Part shown: piece by piece, positions 43,223 to 52,190 of the stretch
How positions within the stretch are numbered: the first letter of the stretch is position 1
Layout of the letters: each line of letters begins with the position of its first letter
NCBI GenBank assembly: GCA_003021175.1
Contig: PXQV01000015.1
Coordinates: 56,168 to 120,167 of the forward strand
Length of the DNA stretch: 64,000 bases
DNA from: Halobacteriales archaeon QH_7_66_36
GTDB taxonomy: Archaea; Halobacteriota; Halobacteria; Halobacteriales; Haloarculaceae
Direction of reading: 5' to 3'
Made by a program: the position numbers and the translations under genes
Notes under the pieces: model-generated
What the model was told of the DNA's origin: nothing
The model's database searches: none
What the model saw: the letters and a program-made list of their open reading frames with translations, nothing else

Positions 43223-45184
43223 CTACGCGAGGAAGACGTGCCGCGGACGGTCCGCCAGCACCTCGCGACCCCACTGGACGGTGTCGCGGAACTCGTCCGC
43301 GCGGAAGAACGCCATCGCGTCCTCGGACTCGCGCCACTGACTCGCGATGAACATGTCGTTCTCGTCGGCGACGTTCACCATCAGGTCCGTCTCGATGTGG
43401 CCCTCCATCCCGTCGAGCATCTCACCGACCTCGCCGAACTGGTCGACGAAGTCGCCGCGGTACTCCGGCTTCACGGCGTAGAACATCCCCATCGTGCCGA
43501 AGTTCGACCCCTCGCCCGCCCGCCCGACGATGCCGGGGAGGTCGGCCAGATAATCGCCGGCAGTCTCGGCGGCGTCGTGGGTGTCCCACAGCGACACCAC
43601 CGCCGCCCGCTCGGGGCCGGTCGCCTCGTCCGAGACGACGCGCGCCTCGCCACCCTCGTACAGCCCCGTCCGGACGTGGGTGTCGTAGCGGTCGAATCCA
43701 TCCGAGAGCGATTCGACCTCCTCGCGGAGTTCCTCGACGGGTGCCTCCGAGTAGAGCACCATCGCGTACACGTCCTCGCCGTGTGGCTGGCCCGCGTAGA
43801 TGTCGAGGTCGGACAGCTGGCCGCGGATCTCGTCGTCCTCGTCCGTGCCGGCCGGCGACGCCGACGCGTCCGCTTCATCCGTCTCGTCGCCCGCATCCTC
43901 TGTGTCGGTACTGTCGCCGCTCCGGTCCCCGTCCGCGATGGGTCCACCGAGACCGTCGCCGGCACCGGTGAGGTCGCTCAGGAAGCCGGAGGCGGTGTTG
44001 GCCGCCCGCTCATTTTTCCACAGCGAGACGATGGCCGAGCGGCCGGCCTCTGCCCGCACGGTCGTCGTCACGTGCGTGTCGTAGTGATCGAAGTTGCCCC
44101 GGAGACCGTCCACCTCGTCGACGAGCTGCTCCGCGTCCTCCTCGCTGAAGAACAGGAGGCCGTAGCCCGCGTCCGGGTGGTCGTCGACCTCGATGCCGAC
44201 CCGACGGAGGTTCTCGGCCAGCGCCTCCGTGTCGACCTCCTCGTGTGGCGGTTCGCCGGGATCGGGGCGACCGCCGGAGGTGGCGACGGCCGCCTCCTCC
44301 GCTTCGCTCTCCTCTTCCTCGTCGGGCGTGTCGACATCCGCCTCGTGGTCGGCGTCGCCTTCGGCCGTCTCCTCCGTCGCGTCGCCCTCCGCGCCGTAGG
44401 CCGGGAGGGGTTCGCCGGCGAACAGGTCACGCAGGCGTTCGGGAGCGAAGCGGCGGCCGAAGTAGAAGGGGCCGAACGCCGCGTACCGCGACGAGGAGGG
44501 ATCGAAGCGCATCTCCGCGAGCAGGCGCTTGACCGCCGTCGCGTCGTCCGCGAACAGCGTGACGCCCCACTCGTAGTCGTCGAATCCCATCGAGCCGGTG
44601 ATGATCTGCGTCACGTCGCCGGCGTACTCGCGCCCGATCTCGCCGTGCCCGGAGATGAGGTCCTGTCGCTCCTCGAACGGGAGGTCGTACCAGTTGTACT
44701 CCGGGTCGCGGCGCTTGTCCATCGGATAAAAGCAGACGTGTTCGGTGTCCGGGATCGACGGGTAGAGCCGCTGTTTCATGTAGGTGCGCGTCCCGTCGGC
44801 GTCGATGTTCTCGATCCCGTCTTCGAGCTCCTCGGTCAGGTAGCCGGACACCTCGGTGACGGAGACGTACGAACTCGCCCGCTCGGTGAACTCGGCGAGC
44901 GCGGTGTGCTCGAAGGCGCGCTCCGCGCGGTCGAGATGTGCGGTTTCGGGCCGCAGATGCAGGAGCATGAGGTCGGCCTCGTGGCCGGTGAGGCTGAAGA
45001 CGGCCGACCCGCCGGCGTCGGCGTCGGTGACCGCCTCGTGCTCCCGGAGGAAGTCGACTCCCTCGGTCAGCGCGCGTTCGCGCTCGTGGTCGGGAGCGTC
45101 GCGCCACGCGTCCCAGTCGATGCGTCGCAGGTCGTGGAGGGCGTACCACCCTTCCTCTGTCACGGGGGCTTCGCGTCGGTCCAT
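43223..45184 (-). CDS. pitA: Chlorite dismutase-family/ABM fusion, heme-binding (PitA/HemQ-like)
   Basis: About 653 residues from the ATG at 45184. Residues 10-235 are a chlorite dismutase/HemQ domain (WYALHDLRRIDWDAW, YVSVTEVSGY, CFYPMDKRR, GFDDYEWGVTLFADD). After an acidic linker come two similar segments of about 85 residues (about 305-390 and 460-560), each with FDxYDTHV and a later VVSLW/IVSLW. The last 90 residues are an antibiotic-biosynthesis-monooxygenase domain (GMFYAVKPEYRGDFVDQFGE). Haloferax volcanii PitA has the Cld-ABM fusion. The role is probably heme synthesis or heme handling. The internal duplication is notable. Confidence 0.9.
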   Translation of the reverse strand: MDRREAPVTEEGWYALHDLRRIDWDAWRDAPDHERERALTEGVDFLREHEAVTDADAGGSAVFSLTGHEADLMLLHLRPETAHLDRAERAFEHTALAEFTERASSYVSVTEVSGYLTEELEDGIENIDADGTRTYMKQRLYPSIPDTEHVCFYPMDKRRDPEYNWYDLPFEERQDLISGHGEIGREYAGDVTQIITGSMGFDDYEWGVTLFADDATAVKRLLAEMRFDPSSSRYAAFGPFYFGRRFAPERLRDLFAGEPLPAYGAEGDATEETAEGDADHEADVDTPDEEEESEAEEAAVATSGGRPDPGEPPHEEVDTEALAENLRRVGIEVDDHPDAGYGLLFFSEEDAEQLVDEVDGLRGNFDHYDTHVTTTVRAEAGRSAIVSLWKNERAANTASGFLSDLTGAGDGLGGPIADGDRSGDSTDTEDAGDETDEADASASPAGTDEDDEIRGQLSDLDIYAGQPHGEDVYAMVLYSEAPVEELREEVESLSDGFDRYDTHVRTGLYEGGEARVVSDEATGPERAAVVSLWDTHDAAETAGDYLADLPGIVGRAGEGSNFGTMGMFYAVKPEYRGDFVDQFGEVGEMLDGMEGHIETDLMVNVADENDMFIASQWRESEDAMAFFRADEFRDTVQWGREVLADRPRHVFLA

Positions 45185-45671
45185 GCGTCTCGTACGTGAG
45201 CGGCCGGCAAGGGACGTTCGGTTCGGCTTCGTTGAAATCAGATTCTCCTCCAACAGCGCTCGCGTGGTAGATGCAGCATGTATTCAGTAGTCTACTACTC
45301 TCCATTTCTTGTATAGTTGCGACGAAGGGGGCAGAATTCAGGTAGACGCTTTCGGGGAACCGGCTCGAACATCTATTTACAGTGTGAAACCGGATGGGGG
45401 TAGTCGCCGTGTGAGTGGTTATGCAGGTTTGGAGACCGAAATTCACCGGATCTCATAGCTATTCAAGATAGATGTTGATACCAGCCAGCACATGGGATTT
45501 CGCTTACACGGCTTCCGATAACCACATATGAATGACTATACCAACGCTACACATTCACCGCGGGGTCAACACCTATATTCTTATAAAGAGAACGTTCGCA
45601 TATAGTTTGAACCCAATAATCCAAACGTTGATCTCGCAGCCCTGTGACTGCTGGAGGCAACACATCAAAAG
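45185..45671. other. AT-rich 5' border of the nuclease island, no gene
   Basis: From about 45240 the base composition falls sharply in GC and stays low to about 47820. No conserved frame is visible in these 487 bp on either strand. The stretch contains the promoter of the gene at 45672 and several AT-rich boxes. No direct repeat that would mark an insertion boundary could be seen by eye. Confidence 0.5.
45581..45588 (+). promoter_or_regulatory. TATA box and leader of the gene at 45672
   Basis: TTATAAAG would set transcription near 45610. This leaves a leader of about 60 nt with an SD-like GGAGG at 45653-45657, 14 nt before the ATG. A leadered start with SD differs from the leaderless pattern of the chromosomal genes around it. 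Confidence 0.5.
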
Positions 45672-46823
45672 ATGAACATCGATAACCACGCCCTCAAGGA
45701 CAAAGATACCGAAGAAATAGTCTCTGTCCTCATCGACCACGTTTCAAAATCGGACGAAGAAGTTCAACGTGAGCGTGAAGAAGGGTCTCGGACTACAGAA
45801 CTCAAGGTCTTCGTCGCTGAGAACAAGGGGTTCGAACTCGGAACGCTTTCGCAGGAAATCCAGAAGTTAGCCGAGTCTGAGGACACGACGAAACACGTTG
45901 ATTCGTTTATTACAGAACACAATTTTGTCGAAGAACGACTCAACAAGAAGGTTTCGTACGTTGAGATTCATACTCCCAACTACGAACGGACGGATCAGTT
46001 TGTTTTTCTTGACAATGCGGACTATCTGAAGGTTCTGACGGCAGAGCGCCGCGACTGGACGAAAAAAACGGTAGAGAACCTCTTACGGTACGTGCCGGAT
46101 CTTGACCGGCTCTTTCTCTCGTCTGAAGATCTGCGTGACATCGTGACGGGGCTTCCGAAAACAACGATATCCGGCTTCACGGCCAAATACCACTCGTATC
46201 ACACGGACAAGCGAGTTACCATCCAGTTTCACGGCGGTACTGAGTCGGATTTGCAGAAAGTGGAGGAAGTGTTCGGGGCACGTCCTACGAGACTAGAGTT
46301 CGACCAAGCAAACAGCCCTACAAAAGCTATTCACAGTTCGGTTGACCGGCAAGGGTACTTCAAACTCACCCGCGTTCGTAGAGGCTCCGAACAAAAAGGT
46401 GTTGAAACGTTACAGCAAATTTTCCACGACTATGAGGAGCATGATCGTGAGCACTTTGAGGTTGAATTTACCCCGCGTAGAATCCCGCTCAAGAGCGGTT
46501 TTACAATTGAGGGGTTTACCACTCTCCAACTGATTGAAAAGGAAGAGGACGGGGACGACAAGACGCCTTCTGAGAAGCTAAAAGGAGAAATACTGGAACG
46601 GAAGCGACGGTACGACTACACAGTGTGGGAGCCAGGAAACTATCTTGTGTTCGACAAGGAGCACAACGAACCGTTCGAGATTGGGATTGAAGACCGTGAT
46701 CTTGTCGTGTACGCTAAGCCAGCGACGACTTCGGTTACGTTGCGTGACTTCTGTAACTTGATTCTGGAGGAATTCAATTCCACCTACGGTGTTGAAAAGA
46801 CGAGTAACTTATTGAGAGCGTAA
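45672..46823 (+). CDS. Unknown protein of an accessory two-gene island
   Basis: A 383-residue protein with no family that I recognise. It is rich in Lys, Glu and Phe with AT-rich codons (AAA, GAA, AGA), unlike its neighbours. The N-terminal 90 residues are helical and charged. A beta-rich region follows (KKVSYVEIHTPNYERTDQFV, VTIQFHGGTESDLQKVEEVF), with motif-like FTAKYHSYHTDKRVTIQF. The end reads VTLRDFCNLILEEFNSTYGV. It is not a transposase, methyltransferase or helicase by visible motifs. Three bases separate its stop from the ATG at 46827 of the nuclease-like gene, so the pair is an operon. The two could be a defence or toxin-type unit. Confidence 0.75.
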   Translation: MNIDNHALKDKDTEEIVSVLIDHVSKSDEEVQREREEGSRTTELKVFVAENKGFELGTLSQEIQKLAESEDTTKHVDSFITEHNFVEERLNKKVSYVEIHTPNYERTDQFVFLDNADYLKVLTAERRDWTKKTVENLLRYVPDLDRLFLSSEDLRDIVTGLPKTTISGFTAKYHSYHTDKRVTIQFHGGTESDLQKVEEVFGARPTRLEFDQANSPTKAIHSSVDRQGYFKLTRVRRGSEQKGVETLQQIFHDYEEHDREHFEVEFTPRRIPLKSGFTIEGFTTLQLIEKEEDGDDKTPSEKLKGEILERKRRYDYTVWEPGNYLVFDKEHNEPFEIGIEDRDLVVYAKPATTSVTLRDFCNLILEEFNSTYGVEKTSNLLRA

Positions 46824-46900
46824 CGAATGAACGAAGACTGGTCTCGACAAAAAGAGAACTCGACTCGTACAACACATTCTTTTCTGCGATCAAGGGTGAA

Positions 46901-47731
46901 GTGACTGGTCAAGGCTTTCATGACCTTGGATACCGTCTCGTTGGGCGCTTCCTCCATGTTCCTGACTCGCGGAATGATGTCGAACCTAGTCCAGATTTCC
47001 TCTTGTATAATGGTGAATCATTGCTATTGGTCGAAATTAAGTCGGGAGAGAACATCGCTAACCGGGACATTGAGCAGATGAAGGAGTCCAACGCTTTGAG
47101 TATCGAAGCTGCACAAGACTATCTTAACGATACTGAAATACGGTCCCGTGGGCTTGACCCAGACAAACTGCGGCATGTCCAGATGTGCATCGTATATTAT
47201 GAGGACTTCATTGAGGAGGAGTGCAAGCCGTTTGAGGGATGCGTTGAATCCCTGAACGAACTAGCCGGTGAAGCAGCGGTGTTGACACAGGATAAGGCCT
47301 CAGAACTCAGACTAGAATCGGGGGAAGTCGCGGACCAATCTCTTAAAGCCGCGTTGCGAGATGGTATCGCTCTTCCTCGGATTCCAGATAAAAACGTTTA
47401 CCTCGCGGAAGGTGTCGAAAAAGAGTGTCTCGCATTCTCAATCTGCCACGACTGTGTGATGAACAACATGGGTAAAGGGCGGATCAGAATTACCGCCGCT
47501 GACGTGGCAGAATTCTATGCTAACCGAGAGATTCCACCTCGAAGAGTTTCTCGCGTTCTGTCGTTCCTTCATGAGGTAGGGGCGTGTCGGCGTCGTGATG
47601 ATGGAGAGTACGAGTTCACTACCGCTCATATGTCCAATATCATGGAAATAGAAGAAAAGCTCCGGGAACGAAACGTCGACGAATGGTTGGGTGAAGAAGC
47701 TCCCGGTCAAAGTAGTCTCGGTGATTTCTAG
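46901..47731 (+). CDS. PD-(D/E)xK nuclease-like protein, 5' end possibly frameshifted
   Basis: The uninterrupted frame gives 276 residues. The nuclease core is visible as PSPDFLLYNGESLLLVEIKS: Asp in PDF, then E-I-K after a hydrophobic strand, with flanking helices. Cys-containing segments (AFSICHDCVM) and a C-terminal winged-helix region (VSRVLSFLHEVGACRRRDDG) follow. The likely original start is the ATG at 46827 (MNEDWSRQK). One A missing from the A-run near 46848 would restore RELDSYNTFFSAIKGE into the present frame. Otherwise the GTG at 46901 serves as start. It is cotranscribed with the gene at 45672, with similar low GC. Confidence 0.7.
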   Translation: MTGQGFHDLGYRLVGRFLHVPDSRNDVEPSPDFLLYNGESLLLVEIKSGENIANRDIEQMKESNALSIEAAQDYLNDTEIRSRGLDPDKLRHVQMCIVYYEDFIEEECKPFEGCVESLNELAGEAAVLTQDKASELRLESGEVADQSLKAALRDGIALPRIPDKNVYLAEGVEKECLAFSICHDCVMNNMGKGRIRITAADVAEFYANREIPPRRVSRVLSFLHEVGACRRRDDGEYEFTTAHMSNIMEIEEKLRERNVDEWLGEEAPGQSSLGDF

Positions 47732-47833
47732 CTTGCAGAGTACACTATCCTACTCGGCACGACTGTCAAAACCATCCTTAATCGAGCAGGTCTCCCAGAG
47801 CTTCAGTATTTGATTTATACTGGTTCCCGACGG

Positions 47834-49615
47834 TCAGCCGAGTAGTTGCGGCCCGAACACCATCAACAGGAGGCCGGCGAGCATCGACAGGCCGACCGAG
47901 ACGGTCACCGCGCGGGTCGCGGCGTGTGCGTCCTCGATTGGGAGTCGGGTGACGACCGCCTGCGTCGACGTGCGGAGGATGTGGCCGCCGTCGAGCGGGA
48001 ACGCCGGCACGCAGTTGAACTGCCCGATGATGACGTTGATCCACGCCGTCCAGAAGAGGATGCTCCCGAGCAGCAGCACCGGCCCGGTGCCGAGGAACGA
48101 CAGCGGGCCGCCGCTCGCGACGTAGAAGTTCTCGTAGACGCCGACGAAGCCCGGGAACGGGTGGCTGATCGCGGGAAGACTCACCGCCGCGAACGGGAGC
48201 GTGATGGTGAGATACGCCCGCGCGATGGTGCCCTCGACCAGCGACGGCAGGTCACCCCTGTCCCCGCCCACAGCCGACAGGAAGAACGCCGCCGGATACT
48301 CGTCGATGCCGAAGTCGTCGACCGTCATCCCGGTCGTCCCCTGCTGGATACCGACGCCGAGGAAGCCGGTCGACGCGCGCGGATTGTCGCCGAGCTCCAC
48401 CTCGAACGTCCGGCGTTCGCCGTCGTGATACCCCGCGACCGTGACCGACTGCTCCGGGTCGGTGGCGTCGAGCGCGTCGCTTAGGTCACCGCTGTCGACG
48501 ATCCGCCGGCCGTCGAACCGGGTGACGACGAACCGCTCGCCGCCGAGACCGCTCGCGTTCGCCAGCGGCGACTGATCCCGGTCGGACGGCGTGACGACGG
48601 TGTAGGCACCGACCGGCGTCGTCACCGTCTCGCCCGACGCCGTGGTGAGCGTCGCGACCTCGCGGTCAGCGAGCGCCGTCCGGAACGCCGCGGCCGTGTG
48701 CGTCTCCGTCCCGTTGACCGCGACGATAGTCGTGTTCACGCCGAGCGGTGCGCCTTCGGCGGCCCCGGTGACGACGAGCGACCGCTCGACGGTCGCCGTC
48801 TCGCCCGAGCGCAGCGTCACGGACACCGTCCGCGATTCGGTCTCCGCGAGGACGGCGTCCAGTTCCTCGCCGTCGGCCACCTGCTGGCCCTCGACGGCCG
48901 TGATGACCTCACCTCGCTCGACGCCGCCCTGCGTGGCCGCGGCTCCGGGCAACACCCCACCGACGGGGACGCCCGCGACGACGGCAATCGACCCGGCGAC
49001 CGGGCCGAACAGGAGCGCGAAGGCGACGGCGGCGACGGCGAAGTTGTTGGTGACGCCGGCGGCGAACATCCGGGTCTGCGAGCCGCGAGCCGCCTCCTCG
49101 CGGGACCCCTCGTCCGGCTCGACGAACGCGCCGATGGGGACGAACGCGAGCAGCGCCAGCCCCATCGAGTCGATGTCGATGTCCTCGACCCGGCACATCA
49201 GTCCGTGGCCCCCCTCGTGGACGATCAGTCCGACGAGCAGTCCGAAGACGATCTCGACGGCCGCCGACAGCGGGAGGAACTGATTCACGCCCGGGATGGC
49301 GAGGACGTTCCGGGGTTGCGTGAGCGCGCTCGGCTGTGGGTTCGTGAGCGCCTGTAGCCCGGCGAAGAGGACGAGCACGAACGAGCCGGCCATCACGACG
49401 AGCGCGATGCCGATCCCGAAGTTCCCCCACGCGCGCCAGAACCGCGTCGGGGCGGCGAGTCGGTCCAGAGCGGCCTTCCCGCGTTCCGTGTGGAGCGTCG
49501 TGATCGGTCCCGAGAGCCTGACCCACTCGGGGAGCAGTCCTCGCGACTTCGCGGCCAGCGCGAGTGCCGTGTAGCCGACGACGCCCGCGAGGACTAGCGT
49601 CAGCGTTTCCACCAT
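47834..49615 (-). CDS. Site-2-type membrane zinc protease with PDZ domains (M50)
   Basis: A 593-residue intramembrane protease. The first zinc site is LIVHEGGHGLM (His133, Glu134, His137). The second, FNCVPAFPLDGGH, has Asp542 near the C-terminus. Between them lie at least one clear PDZ domain (PGAAATQGGVERGEVITAVE, about residues 230-310) and a second PDZ-like stretch (about 330-440). About six membrane spans flank these. It would cut membrane-bound regulators after a first cleavage; the target is unknown. The frame runs upstream to 49765 without protein character. Confidence 0.92.
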   Translation of the reverse strand: MVETLTLVLAGVVGYTALALAAKSRGLLPEWVRLSGPITTLHTERGKAALDRLAAPTRFWRAWGNFGIGIALVVMAGSFVLVLFAGLQALTNPQPSALTQPRNVLAIPGVNQFLPLSAAVEIVFGLLVGLIVHEGGHGLMCRVEDIDIDSMGLALLAFVPIGAFVEPDEGSREEAARGSQTRMFAAGVTNNFAVAAVAFALLFGPVAGSIAVVAGVPVGGVLPGAAATQGGVERGEVITAVEGQQVADGEELDAVLAETESRTVSVTLRSGETATVERSLVVTGAAEGAPLGVNTTIVAVNGTETHTAAAFRTALADREVATLTTASGETVTTPVGAYTVVTPSDRDQSPLANASGLGGERFVVTRFDGRRIVDSGDLSDALDATDPEQSVTVAGYHDGERRTFEVELGDNPRASTGFLGVGIQQGTTGMTVDDFGIDEYPAAFFLSAVGGDRGDLPSLVEGTIARAYLTITLPFAAVSLPAISHPFPGFVGVYENFYVASGGPLSFLGTGPVLLLGSILFWTAWINVIIGQFNCVPAFPLDGGHILRTSTQAVVTRLPIEDAHAATRAVTVSVGLSMLAGLLLMVFGPQLLG

Positions 49616-49664
49616 CGCTTCGGGTAAGGTACGGCCGCCGCAAGAGGGTTCCGGGTTCGGATCT

Positions 49665-50663
49665 CTACGCCTGCTCTCCGGCCAGCAGCCGGTCGTACAC
49701 CGCGATGATCTGGTCGCGCACGTCGCTCGCTGACAGCCCTGCTCGCTCCGCCAGCGCGAGCGCACCGCCCATACCGACGCCCTCCTTCGCCTCGCCGTCC
49801 AGATACCGCTCGAACGCGACGTGCGAGCGGTCGAATCCGGGGTCGGTGACAGTCACGTCGAGGTCGAAGGCCGCCGCAGCGGCGTCCAAATCGACGCTCG
49901 GGTCGTCGGCGATGAACGACGTGGTGGCGAGCGAGAGACTACCGTCGATGCCGGCGTGACGTGCGAGCGCGGCGACGGCGACGAGTTGGGTGCCGCCGGC
50001 GAGCGTCACCGCCGTGTCGGTTTCGAGCGCGCCGGCGACGAGGCCACCGAGGACGGCGGCGGTCGGGTCACCGACCCGGCGGACGGCACGCTTCGGCTGG
50101 TCGCGGCAGTCCCCCGGGTCAAGGTCGCTGGCCGCGAGTGCGTCGTCGACGACGGACTGTTTCAGGTCCAGCGGGTTCTCCGCGAGCGACGACGAGACGC
50201 CGCGCGCCTCGCCGAGCGCGGTGAGGACTCCCAACGCCGTGGTGGTGCCGCCGGGCACCGACTCCGCGAGGAACAGCTCGTCGTCGGGGAGCGCGCGGCC
50301 GAACTGCCGGGCGGCCGCCCACGCGCCGTGCGCCGTCGAAACGGGATCGGACTCGCGGATGTCGTCGCCGGGGGTCGCGCCGACGGTGACGGTGCCCGCG
50401 GCCGTCGGCTCTGCGAGACCGGCATCGACCACCGTCGTCGGGAATCCGAGCAGTTCGCGCACCGCCCGCGTGACCACCGCCGGCGTCGGACAGCCGGACG
50501 GTGAGACGGGCGTGACGGGTGCCCGTACCGGCTGGCCGTACGCCAGTATCTCCGCGTCAGCGCTCGGCGTGTGGACCATCACGTCGGGGTCGGCTCCGGC
50601 GGCGCTAATACCGTCGATGGTCGCCGTGGCCGTCGTCCCGGCCGCGAGAACGAACCGTGTCAT
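49665..50663 (-). CDS. CobT-like nicotinate-nucleotide phosphoribosyltransferase family protein (UPF0284)
   Basis: About 332 residues from the ATG at 50663. Motifs of the archaeal CobT-like family: [40 protein letters not shown] and [16 protein letters not shown]. In bacteria CobT activates the lower-ligand base for cobalamin; archaeal members are annotated only by similarity. The cobA gene at 30342 shows that corrinoid synthesis is present, but it is not adjacent. The upstream frame to 51275 is antisense shadow of the two membrane-protein genes. Confidence 0.88.
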   Translation of the reverse strand: MTRFVLAAGTTATATIDGISAAGADPDVMVHTPSADAEILAYGQPVRAPVTPVSPSGCPTPAVVTRAVRELLGFPTTVVDAGLAEPTAAGTVTVGATPGDDIRESDPVSTAHGAWAAARQFGRALPDDELFLAESVPGGTTTALGVLTALGEARGVSSSLAENPLDLKQSVVDDALAASDLDPGDCRDQPKRAVRRVGDPTAAVLGGLVAGALETDTAVTLAGGTQLVAVAALARHAGIDGSLSLATTSFIADDPSVDLDAAAAAFDLDVTVTDPGFDRSHVAFERYLDGEAKEGVGMGGALALAERAGLSASDVRDQIIAVYDRLLAGEQA

Positions 50664-50762
50664 TGCTACCCGTCGACCGGCGGCCGATTTGAGTGTCCCG
50701 GTCGCGGCGAACCGGCGCGTGTGGGACGAACACCTATGTGATTCGCACGCCGAAACGGACGT

Positions 50763-51203
50763 ATGCGGACCTCGCCGACGCAGACGGTGCCCGGGAACAC
50801 GACGATAGAGCGGCGGGCAACCGTCGTCGGTGCCGGCGTACAGACGGCGGTGTTCGTCGCGCTCTACGCCGCGGGCGTCGACCTCGTCGTGACCATCGCG
50901 TCGGTCGGGGTCGGCGGCTTCGTCGCGGGCTGGGTCGGGCGCGACAGCGACGCCGGCTACGCGAACGGGCTGGCGGCGGCGACGCTCGGCGTCGTCACGT
51001 CGTGGCTCGGGGCGGCGCTGTTCGCGTGGGTCAACGCCGCCGGGCTGGCCGCGTCCGTCCGGGGCGACATCGCGTTCCTGACGGGCGTGCTCGGGCTGGC
51101 TATCGTCTCCGTGTTCATTCCGGTGTGGATCGTCGTCGGCGCGGTCACGGGCGTGGTCGGCGCGCGCGTCCCGGTCGACCCGCCGCGACTCCTCGCCGGC
51201 TGA
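50763..51203 (+). CDS. Small membrane protein, DUF5518-like
   Basis: A 146-residue protein with four hydrophobic spans and Gly-rich, small-residue helices ([20 protein letters not shown]). It resembles haloarchaeal DUF5518 proteins in size and the GxxxG-rich first half. No soluble domain. It is followed by a second small membrane protein on the same strand (60 bp away), possibly in one transcript. Confidence 0.65.
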   Translation: MRTSPTQTVPGNTTIERRATVVGAGVQTAVFVALYAAGVDLVVTIASVGVGGFVAGWVGRDSDAGYANGLAAATLGVVTSWLGAALFAWVNAAGLAASVRGDIAFLTGVLGLAIVSVFIPVWIVVGAVTGVVGARVPVDPPRLLAG

Positions 51204-51262
51204 CTCTGCCGTCTGACGCGCGGCTGACGGGAGTTTTTGTAGGTTCGCGGCTACCGTCCGGT

Positions 51263-51712
51263 ATGGTAACGTCAACGAATCGTCTCCTCGACCGGGGAAC
51301 GCTGGCGCAGGCGGGCCCGCTCATCGGCGTGTGTACGGTCGCGCTGACAGCGGCGTTCGTCGGCGTCATCGGTCTCGCGTCCGGCGGTACGCCGGGCGTC
51401 GTGGGACGACTCCCCGTCTACGTGCTCGCGAGCGCCGTCGGCTTCGTCGTCGCACTGCTCGCGGTCGACAGCGGAGGAGCGAACGGGATGTCGGCGCTAC
51501 GCCGTGCGAGTGCGGTCGGCGTCGGCGGCTTCGTCGTGCTGAGTCTCGGCGCGGAGGGGGTCATCTACGCGGCGACGCATCCGGACGCCGTCGTCGTCTC
51601 ACACCTGTTCGTGTATCTGCTGTCGGCGGCCATCATCGCCTCCGGGCTTGGTTACTGGGCCGTCCGTAACCGACGACTCGTTCGCGCGCTCGTGCGCGGC
51701 AGCCGGGTGTAG
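51263..51712 (+). CDS. Small membrane protein of unknown function
   Basis: A 149-residue protein from the ATG at 51263. Four hydrophobic segments (about 19-38, 48-66, 83-103 and 112-130) end with a basic tail [15 protein letters not shown] facing the cytosol. No family recognised. A TTTTTGTAGG motif about 27 nt upstream supports the start. It converges on the GNAT gene with one base between the stops. Confidence 0.7.
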   Translation: MVTSTNRLLDRGTLAQAGPLIGVCTVALTAAFVGVIGLASGGTPGVVGRLPVYVLASAVGFVVALLAVDSGGANGMSALRRASAVGVGGFVVLSLGAEGVIYAATHPDAVVVSHLFVYLLSAAIIASGLGYWAVRNRRLVRALVRGSRV

Positions 51713-51713
51713 C

Positions 51714-52190
51714 TCACGGCGACTTCTCGAAGCGAACGACCTCGTACTCGTCCACCTGTCGTCGTCCCGTCTCCGTGTAGCCGTGCGCGGGGTAGAACGC
51801 CATGGCGCGCTCCTGTCGCGCGGTCGTTTCGAGTTCGACGCGCTCGTAGCCGGCCGCCAGAGCGCGCGACTCCAGCGTCTCGATGAGCCGCGAGCCGTGG
51901 CCTTCACCCTGTGCGTCGGGGGCGACGGCCATCCGCAGCAGTTCGACCGTCGCCTCGTCACGGGGTTTGTAGCCGCCCACGGCGACGAGGCCGTCGAAGC
52001 GGTCGGGGCCGTCCGTCCGGCAGACGGCGAGTAGTTCGCCGCCGGCGTCGATGAACGCGTCCTCCGGGTCGTAGAGGTCATCGTTGCCGGGCACGTCGTC
52101 GGGATCAGCGCCGGCTGACCGGATAGCCGCGCGATGGAGCGCGACCATTGCGTCGCTGTCCGCGTCGGTCGCGCGTCGCAGTTCAGTCAC
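51714..52190 (-). CDS. GNAT-family N-acetyltransferase
   Basis: A 158-residue protein starting at a GTG (52190). Motif A: ELLRMAVAPDAQGEGHGSRL with the acetyl-CoA loop QGEGHG. YERVELETTARQERAMAFYP gives the motif B helix. The target, a small molecule or N-terminus, is unknown. The GTG overlaps the stop of the isochorismatase gene by four bases (GTGA), so the two are cotranslated. Confidence 0.9.
   Translation of the reverse strand: MTELRRATDADSDAMVALHRAAIRSAGADPDDVPGNDDLYDPEDAFIDAGGELLAVCRTDGPDRFDGLVAVGGYKPRDEATVELLRMAVAPDAQGEGHGSRLIETLESRALAAGYERVELETTARQERAMAFYPAHGYTETGRRQVDEYEVVRFEKSP

Noticed and set aside
43130..45199. A 689-codon plus-strand frame with a TATA box 27 nt before an internal ATG at 43137
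   Set aside because: It is the antisense shadow of the heme fusion gene, whose domains are unmistakable. The promoter-like motif is kept only as an observation.
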